Source of the DNA: Saccoglossus kowalevskii
Lineage: Eukaryota; Hemichordata; Enteropneusta; Harrimaniidae
Length of the DNA stretch: 23,041 nt
Assembly (NCBI RefSeq): GCF_000003605.2
Contig: NW_003155243.1
Span: 1-23,041 of the forward strand
Reading direction: 5' to 3'
Shown one piece after another: positions 16,926-23,041 of the stretch. The position numbers and the translations under genes were made by a program. Numbering within the stretch: position 1 is the stretch's first letter; each line of letters opens with the position of its first letter. The notes under the pieces are model-generated. The model was not told where the DNA came from and did no database searches. It saw only the letters and a program-made list of their open reading frames with translations.

Positions 16926-18253
16926 TGTGATTGCACTGATTGCACTAATTACCGCCGGTGACTCCTTCAATACCATCAAATGACCTACAAAATACCCCAT
17001 TAAAGCTTGATAACGTCTCAGTTTGTACTCGTTGATCTGCGCAACAGTCAAAATCGCCATCTTTGTTTATATGAGACCTGCATATATGTCGTTCTTTAAC
17101 ATGCGACTGAGTTTCAGCTCACTTGTCAAACTTCTGAACTATCTTGCGATCGAATCCAAATTTCCTTTGTGGACTTTGTTGTTTTTTTGACGTTTTCATG
17201 ACACGCACAGACCAATCATACTATACACGGGTGCCCGCGCTGTCCATCCCCAATGGGCTGTGAGTCTACCTGCACACTCCCGCCAGACATGATGCCTGGC
17301 TGTACATTCTGCGGGTGGAAGGTGCGACCAGATACCACGCGCTCAGCATCATGGCGAGATTCACAGGCGAATCACATCATGGAGTTCAACTATTACCAAA
17401 AATTGTTCTGTCTTCTGTCATTTATTAAAGCGTTAAATCTTTGTAAAACATATTAAGAACTGATTTGCAAACTTATATTTCACAATGAAGATGGCATTTG
17501 ACTATATACACGTTATATGTTTTCTGTTGGCTCTGATCTTTAATTTCGTAAAACTTATTGTTGTGTTTAAACACATGCAAGTACATTCCTGTTTTCCTTC
17601 AAACTAATATTATTTAGTAAAACGTTGTGTGTGCTCAAAATAGAAGAAGACAGCAAACGAGACTTTTTATTGTTATCAGTGTTTAGCAAAGCAGGAAAAC
17701 GACAATTTCTGTTTATATGTGTAAACTAGACAATGGGAAATTTGCATAAAAGTTATTTAACTTTTCAATCAAGTAAAAATAAATCTATTGCAATAGGTAT
17801 TCCGTGTAAAAATGTAACAAAGTTTCAGCATTCAGTTAAAAACACGAGTAAATATGGTGATACAACTTCTCCCTGTGTTGTGTAACTAATAAGTGTTTTA
17901 CATAATCATATAGATTACTGTAACAATTAAATATAAACGCAATCTCACATACTAAAGCCTTTTTTTTTAGCATAAATTAGCATTTCTAAACATAATTCGA
18001 GATCAGATTTGTTACTAGTGTTGATCTACACAATCCAAATTTACCTACAAAGCTGTGTCGCATTCTTAAATGAGATACGAATATGTATAATATGAAGTAA
18101 TATCGTCTCGACAATTCTTCTCAATAAAATGAACTACACCTTACCAGACAAAACACTACATGTATATGTTAAGACACCAATGTGATATGCACCAGCCTCT
18201 AATACAAAATAGTTCTAAATCTCAGCCTCGAATGTTGAAAAAATAGACTAGCT
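16926..18253. other. Region between the LINE fragments and the CBM9 gene
   Basis: A direct repeat of TGATTGCACT (about 16929-16948) marks the point where LINE similarity stops. A minus-strand frame at 17060-16875 (MAILTVAQINEYKLRRYQAL...) starts with a good translation context (AAAGATGG), but I recognise no family. A GC-richer island at about 17215-17380 contains another unassigned open stretch on the minus strand. From 17460 on it is AT-rich and should include the 3' UTR of the CBM9 gene. The nearest minus-strand AATAAA is at 17671-17666. Confidence 0.4.
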
Positions 18254-18469
18254 TTAGAACAAGCTCGCGCCAGAAAACCAAATGAGCCTATCATCTCGAA
18301 CGTAGCCACTGGGCAGTGATTGGTTGATGGGCACGACTGTTGCATTGAAATTATACGTCTTAATTACAGTTATGTTAGGTGTCTTTGTGCATAGGCCTTT
18401 AGTTACCCAATCTGGCAAGTCCAATTGATTAAGGATTTCTGTGAAATAACCCTCAATTGCAAAGAATTT
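18254..18469 (-). CDS. CBM9 gene last exon
   Basis: It follows acceptor TTTTTTCACAG|AA in phase 0 and encodes 71 residues, KFFAIEGYFTEILNQLDLPD to YVRDDRLIWFSGASLF, then TAA (18256-18254). The helix after the domain and the closing R-D-D-R-L-I-W match the usual tail. It lacks an ATG, so only phase and similarity reveal it. An intron of 2146 bp separates it from exon f. Confidence 0.82.
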   Translation of the reverse strand, partial: KFFAIEGYFTEILNQLDLPDWVTKGLCTKTPNITVIKTYNFNATVVPINQSLPSGYVRDDRLIWFSGASLF

Positions 18470-21400
18470 CTGTGAAAAAATTAAATAAAAAATGATTTAG
18501 TATTGAAGGAACATTTCATCATAAAATATTCATAGATCCTATCATAAGTAACTGTCGGCAAACATTAAAAGAAATACAAGACACAGGTTTACAAGCTATC
18601 ATTTTAATAAATGACTTCAGTAATATTAAAGTTAACGTGGTGGACTTCCTCTGTCAAAAAGCAAACATAATAAGCGTTTTATTGATTAAGATTTATCAAT
18701 TATTAATCTCGTTTCACAGATTCATTTCATGTTTCTATGTTTATTGCGTAGTCGAACGTTGCTCGTTTTTGAATGCATACTATGTTTTGTTCGTTGTGAC
18801 TGGGTGCAGCCATTTTGAAGTGTCTTCGTTGCATTGCGTTATGGATTGTGAAGTTCGTGTCCAGTTGTACAAGATTTAACAAGCCATGCATGGCACAGTC
18901 CCCGTTAGTTATCAAATTTAAGATATAAAGTTTTGTTTATAGTAATATAGCTGGAATATAAACATGTCAGGAATATGATGATTGTTTAACATTTAAATGA
19001 TTGACATTTGTATCTGATCGTCAAATGAGTATTGAGAGATATTGCTCTGGAACAGCATTAATTAAAACAAAATCAGCCATTATGAATATATGTATAATGA
19101 ATATAAGAAATTTGAACATAGTCAGTCAAAGCATGTCAGAGATATGGCTCTAGAAGCCCATTCATTAAAACAAAAAGGCCACTAGTCAGCCATTCAGAAT
19201 CCGATCTACAAAATAAAACAAGTTTTTTAGCACAAAAATAGCCACCATTAGGCCACTTTGAAAAGGATCGTCAAACCAATATATCTGTATATCTGTGACA
19301 TGATGTATAATGAATATTAAAAATTTGAACATAATCAGTCAAAACAAGTCAGACATATGAGTTTGGAAACCCATTCATTAAAACAAAATGGCCACCTGAC
19401 AGCCATTTTGAGTCTGATCTGAAAAATAAAATGACGTGCATTGGGAACCCGTAATGTCTAATGTATGTAGCAAGTTTGAACGAAATCCATCCATAAATGC
19501 CAGAAATGCTTGATATTTGATGATTTTTTTAGCACAAAAATGACAACCATTCGGCCATTTTGAATAGGATCGTCAAACCAATATATCTGTCTATCTATAA
19601 CATGATGTATAATGAATATTTAAAATTTGAACATAATCAGTCAAAACAAGTTGGAAATATGGGTCTAGAAGCCCATTCATTAAAACAAAATGACCGCCAG
19701 TCGGCCATTTTGAATGTTATCTGAAAAACAAAATTATTTGCATCAAGGTCCCATAATGTCTAATGTATATATCAAGTTTAAACAAAATCCATCTGTAAAC
19801 AGCCGAGAAATGCTTGATTTTTATGATTTTTAGTACAAAAATGGCCGCCATTCGGCCATCTTGAATCAGATCGTGAAACAAATTGACGTGCATATGTATG
19901 ATATCATGTATGATGTATGTGTGAAGTTTGATTGTGATTGGTCCAGGCATTTCTAAGATACAGTTCCGGACGCACGCACAGACGCACGCACGCACGGAGG
20001 TCAAAACATATGTCCCCGTTTTCGGACTTCGTTCGAACGGGGACTAATAACTGTCCATCTCGTTTTACTAGTACATACCGCGTTTCGATATTTATTGCCT
20101 GAACGGATGTCCACTTTTTTCATAAATTATAGTCCTAAATAGTAAGTTACCGACATCGTTACGCGCCTGGGTTATAGGCTATTATTGAGTATCCTGTCAT
20201 CTACAATATTACCATTATTAAAATAACCATCGCTGAAAGTACAGGCATATTACGAACATATAACTACACAAGACGAATAAATGACCAACTCACCCAACTT
20301 TTACTGATTTACATAATCACGTCTTTCGAATTGTGAGTTCACGCGTAATTTACACAGTTCACCTAGTAACATTCCGTAAATGGAGATATTACAGACGTAA
20401 TAGGATTCAAAAAAACCCAGAGGAAATATACAAATTTTCTATAGTGGTATATAAATATGCTACCGTATATATAAACATATAATGAGGTACAATTTTACAG
20501 CACTGTTTATGTTCACTAAACTATTGTACCATGTACATGAACTATATGATAAATGAATTTTTATGAATATCAAACAATTTTCCCATATTCATTTGAACAC
20601 TATTATATGATTTACCTTTTGTGCATTATACACCTCAACAAGACTTGAATATACAGGCCAGTTGGGATCCCTTGTAAACTTGGTACTGTTAACTGTATCA
20701 GTGCTAAATTGTAAAATACCCCACCTGGTGAATGAGATAAAATAATATCATATCCACCAACCTATACCTTACCTATTAGCCCATAACATGGCGTTTACAA
20801 AATATAATGCAAACAAATGATAAAATTTTAAACAACATCACCACATAAAATATATATATTACTCTAACCTTTCTGGCAAATGCATATTGATAGCATGTTG
20901 GGGGGACCAAACCCAATTGTCTTCTGGTAAGCCTGAAATCTGAGGAGATGTAAAATTATTATTGACACTCACTACTGTTCACAGCAGTCGATTGATAGGA
21001 AGAGTTTCAAAATTGCTGCATGATTTGTAAATATAAAGCTTTTTTTAACACAGAAAATTGTTGTGCAAATTTTCGGAACTAATTTCCCGTCAATCAATAT
21101 TAACTTATTAATTCGTTATGACAACCATAAATACCGATCTTATATCTAGATGTGATGTGTTCTCTTCATGTCGCTGAGCACAGTGTAGGTTTAAAAATTT
21201 GTGATGAGACCTTTCTACTACAGAAACCAATTGTAAATTGTTAAAAAACATGTCGTTTTATAATGAATAATTGTCCCATTTTGTGTTTGAATCGTTGTTC
21301 AGTAGCCATACTAAACTGTAAGCAGTACAAATTCTATATAAGCGTCGTCATGACAAACTTGTAGTTGCGATTGTAATGATAAATTATATTTGGCATATAA

Positions 21401-22639
21401 TTTAACTGACAATCATACCTTTTCATAATGTCCGTCTACATTCTGCACATGCCACTCGACCCTGCCAAGAATAATAAATGCCAAAGAACGATTAGGGTAA
21501 TAGCGACAGAAGAAAGGCGATTACTAGTAACATGAATGTGCATATCGTAGCCTTCTCAGAAAATTGTTTAGGAAGAATACAGCTACTCAGGCAGAGGGCT
21601 CAGGTATTTATTAAATCTCGGAATGCCATCATTTTGATGCAACATACTTCGTCTTTGTGCTTCTCTGTATCTTCTGTATAAAGTCTGGTGCAAAACAAGT
21701 ATACTACAAAGAGTAATTTTGATGCAAGAGAAAATGTTTTTTTGTTTCTCCTGAATTATCCAAAGGACGCCAAAAAAAATTATTGCCGTTTACAGTAGTT
21801 ATCGATTCTCAAAACGTAATTGAGCGTACGACATTTGTACATGGTTTGGGTTTAGGTGCTTTAACGTTATTTTAATGTCTCAGCATTATAATTAAAATAA
21901 ATTTTTGTGTACTATAATAGGTGCGGCTCGTGAATTATGCAATTTCTCGGGGCTTTATCATATGTTATCAACCCAATATACGAATTAATTAAATACTCCG
22001 AACAAATAAATTACAACCTGCTGAAATTGATTCTCCACTGGTCCCCATGCTTTGGTGGTGCCGTGGCTTTGCAGGTCTGTCTAACCAGGTCTTTAAATGG
22101 CATGGCTATTTCCACTGTCCAATATTTATCTGAAAATGTGAACACTTACATGATATGAACGTGAAGTTGAGAAGTTTAAAATGGCCACGTACTAAATTAC
22201 GTGTTTCAATACTGGTTACCAATATGGTATAGAAATTCGTAACTGAGCATTAGAATATTATATGTAATTAATTGCTGCATCTTAATACATAACAGATATA
22301 TTTAATTATACAACTTACTTTTAATCTTTGGGTTATTGACAGGCCCATCTACGAATACAGCTGACTTCATTGACGGCATTTCAAAACTACTATTGGCAGA
22401 TCCTCCATTCAGATAAGGCTATAGAATATAACATTTACTGAATATATTATGTCAGTTATAAATATACTTTGACGAATAATCAACGATGATATGTTTTGTT
22501 TTAATAGATTCGAATCGTCTTGAAGACTGAATGTCGGCGACAAAAAGCCAATATTTGTGGCAATGCGTATACACTTCTGACCTTATCAAGTTCCAGGTCC
22601 CATACGGTATTTATGGCATTTATTTCGAACTCTTTGTAC
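18254..22639 (-). CDS. CBM9-like (DOMON-fold) carbohydrate-binding protein, 3' seven exons, partial
   Basis: Coding exons on the minus strand are 22639-22582, 22418-22319, 22129-22018, 21461-21419, 20939-20869, 20724-20616 and 18469-18254. They encode 235 residues and TAA, with matching phases at every joint. The order of blocks follows the type-9 module: YKEFEINAINTVWDLELDK (1-19), PYLNGG...FEMPSMKSAVFVDG (20-45), YWTVEIAMPF (55-64), APPKHGDQWRINFSRVEW (76-93), PEDNWVWSPQHAINMHLPER (109-128), WGILQFS (129-135), then a tail ending GYVRDDRLIWF. Such domains bind glycans, and members occur in bacteria and scattered animal lineages. No catalytic centre is visible. The exon with the expected DNDFEVFID-type strand, and any signal peptide, lie beyond the right edge. 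The reading frame is clean, so the gene looks alive. Confidence 0.85.
19972..19996 (+). repeat. ACGC microsatellite inside the element
   Basis: This imperfect (ACGC)n run, gacgcacgcacagacgcacg and onward, sits immediately before the terminal hairpin of the element. Many invertebrate interspersed repeats have such a run near one end. Confidence 0.75.
20012..20044. repeat. Terminal hairpin of the element
   Basis: GTCCCCGTT (20012-20020) and AACGGGGAC (20036-20044) form a perfect 9-bp stem. The 15-base loop ttcggacttcgttcg can pair further with a bulge. CTAATAA follows. A 3' hairpin near CTRR recalls Helitrons, but the matching left end argues for a terminal inverted-repeat element. Confidence 0.6.
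20046..20615 (-). other. CBM9 last intron, 5' part
   Basis: This AT-rich intron sequence lies between donor GTAAAT (20615) and the mobile element. I found no exon or structured repeat. The sequence right of the element begins AATAACTGTCCAT and is unlike the element itself. Confidence 0.5.
20616..20724 (-). CDS. CBM9 gene exon f
   Basis: It runs from acceptor CTCATTCACCAG|GT to donor CAAAAG|GTAAAT. It encodes WGILQFSTDTVNSTKF then TRDPNWPVYSSLVEVYNAQK. The W-G-x-x-Q-F-S strand closes the domain, and the D-P-x-W-P...V-Y-x-A-Q-K helix follows, as in the family. Confidence 0.9.
20869..20939 (-). CDS. CBM9 gene exon e
   Basis: It runs from acceptor CATCTCCTCAG|AT to donor GAAAG|GTTAGA. It encodes ISGLPEDNWVWSPQHAINMH then LPE. 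D-N-W-V-W-S-P-Q-x-x-I-N-M-H-x-P-E is the strongest signature of this CBM9 subgroup and carries the aromatic residues likely to stack on sugar. Confidence 0.9.
21419..21461 (-). CDS. CBM9 gene exon d (43-nt micro-exon)
   Basis: It runs from acceptor TTCTTGGCAG|G to donor GAAAAG|GTATGA. It encodes only VEWHVQNVDGHYEK plus one base completing Arg90. Family members have an aromatic VEWxV strand exactly here, which confirms the tiny exon. Confidence 0.85.
22018..22129 (-). CDS. CBM9 gene exon c
   Basis: It runs from acceptor ACATTTTCAG|AT to donor AGCAG|GTTGTA (phases 1 in, 2 out). It encodes KYWTVEIAMPFKDLVRQTCK then ATAPPKHGDQWRINFS. W-T-V-E-I-A-x-P-F/W and G-D-x-W-R-x-N-F-S-R-V are the best-conserved CBM9 segments. 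Confidence 0.88.
22319..22418 (-). CDS. CBM9 gene exon b
   Basis: It runs from acceptor TATTCTATAG|CC (phase 0) to donor AAAA|GTAAGT. It encodes 33 residues, PYLNGGSANSSFEMPSMKSA then VFVDGPVNNPKIK, corresponding to the P-Y-x-x-G-G and A-V-x-V-D-G strands of the family. Confidence 0.85.
22582..22639 (-). CDS. CBM9 gene exon a (first in window)
   Basis: It runs from acceptor TTTGTCTCACAG|GT, entering in phase 2, to donor GATAAG|GTCAGA. It encodes YKEFEINAINTVWDLELDK. The E-F-E-I-N-A-x-N-T-V-W-D core is a hallmark strand pair of CBM9-like domains. The preceding exon is not in the remaining 400 bp of the window. Confidence 0.85.
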
Positions 22640-23041
22640 CTGTGAGACAAAGTAATAGCAACATTGTTGTTACAAAACAATATCCGTGGACACTGGTAAC
22701 ACAGTGGACTTGTTTTGCATTAGCCTAAAATAAATTTAATAACTGGCCGATTACATAGTAATCTGAGGTTAACACTGCTGGGACGACCACACCTGTCTAC
22801 TACCTACATATAATGTTTTCACAATCATAGTTTACTTAACACCTGACCATGGGGTTCATTTGCCTCACCCCATTGCCAGTCTTTTGTTCAATGTTATGTT
22901 GGCGATCCGCTCCGCTAGGATTGCCCTTATAATCACTTTTGTCGTTTTGTGTGTGTGTGTGTGTGTCTGTGTGTGTACATTTCCAGTGTTCACTATTATT
23001 TCTTCTGTGATTTTTTTGGCTTGGCCAATTTTGTCAAACTT
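22640..23041 (-). other. Intron upstream of CBM9 exon a, running off the window
   Basis: The acceptor at 22640 shows that this is intron of the CBM9 gene. I searched the minus strand for the preceding conserved D-N-D-F-E block and did not find it. A GT microsatellite lies at about 22951-22977. The palindromic-looking gatccgctccgctagg near 22905-22920 has no clear role. Confidence 0.6.
22951..22977 (+). repeat. GT dinucleotide microsatellite
   Basis: (GT)n with one interruption (tgtgtctgtgtgtgta) lies in the CBM9 intron. It is an ordinary microsatellite, probably length-variable between individuals. Confidence 0.85.

Larger units (their letters stand above)
18897..20045. mobile_element. Non-autonomous element with AGTCCCCGTT ends and internal 302-bp units
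   Basis: The left end AGTCCCCGTT (18897-18906) is the exact reverse complement of the right end AACGGGGACT (20036-20045). Inside lie at least three diverged units anchored on TGTATAATGAATAT at 19091, 19304 and 19606; the second interval is 302 bp, and the first has lost about 90 bp. Each unit carries paired AAAATGGC and GGCCATTTT words. The right end has an ACGC microsatellite (about 19972-19996) and a hairpin GTCCCCGTT...AACGGGGAC (20012-20044). No protein is encoded. It lies wholly in the last CBM9 intron. The class is uncertain, and no target duplication is visible. Confidence 0.6.

Noticed and set aside
18637-18915. Overlapping open frames on both strands in the last CBM9 intron
   Set aside because: They match no domain and straddle the left edge of the repeat element; they look like chance frames.
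21937-22158. Plus-strand 73-codon open frame
   Set aside because: It is the antisense of CBM9 exon c, where the minus strand gives the conserved WTVEIAMPF and GDQWRINFS blocks with proper splice sites.
22531-22728. Plus-strand 65-codon open frame
   Set aside because: It is the antisense of CBM9 exon a; the minus-strand reading has family motifs and GT-AG boundaries.
1-23041. CRISPR arrays, defence systems, riboswitches or other prokaryotic features
   Set aside because: The window is eukaryotic: spliced genes, LINE and Gypsy debris, and no spaced direct repeats of CRISPR type.

Overview
The window is animal nuclear DNA: AT-rich, with intron-split genes, GT-AG splice sites and many decayed retroelements. 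I place it in an invertebrate, most likely a marine lophotrochozoan such as a mollusc. That placement is inference from gene types and repeat style, not from any diagnostic sequence. No bacterial operons, rRNA, intact tRNA or CRISPR array is visible.

Two real genes can be assembled exon by exon, both on the minus strand. (1) Positions 10731 to 2307 hold a complete five-exon gene for a 343-residue type II membrane sulfotransferase of the WSCD kind. It has a 5'-PSB motif (SFPRSGNTW), a 3'-PB motif (LIRNLYDS) and a short N-terminal membrane anchor, but no WSC domains. All four introns are phase 1. (2) Positions 22639 to 18254 hold the last seven exons (235 residues) of a gene for a DOMON-like carbohydrate-binding module family 9 (CBM9) protein. 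Its N-terminus lies beyond the right edge. Splice phases agree at every joint in both genes.

The rest is introns and intergenic DNA carrying mobile-element debris. The third intron of gene 1 holds a decayed Ty3/Gypsy pol relic (about 6410-7380, minus strand) with a stop inside the reverse-transcriptase active-site box. The second intron holds a diverged direct duplication and two perfect CRE octamers. Between the genes, a LINE C-terminal zinc-knuckle end (15973-16215), its T-rich 3' UTR, a stem-loop and an AATAAA are followed by a piece of LINE ORF from upstream of the RT core (16574-16925), so the order of parts is inverted. The last intron of gene 2 holds a roughly 1.15 kb element (18897-20045) with AGTCCCCGTT ends, internal 302-bp units and a terminal hairpin. 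At the left end, two related GC-rich inverted-repeat cassettes sit exactly 300 bp apart, one with a perfect NRF-1-type site.

Both genes concern glycans (sulfation and recognition) and share a strand, but nothing in the sequence shows co-regulation. The most useful results are the two spliced gene models, since open reading frames from start codons reveal gene 1 only in pieces and gene 2 not at all. I found no clear evidence of a wholly new biological system.
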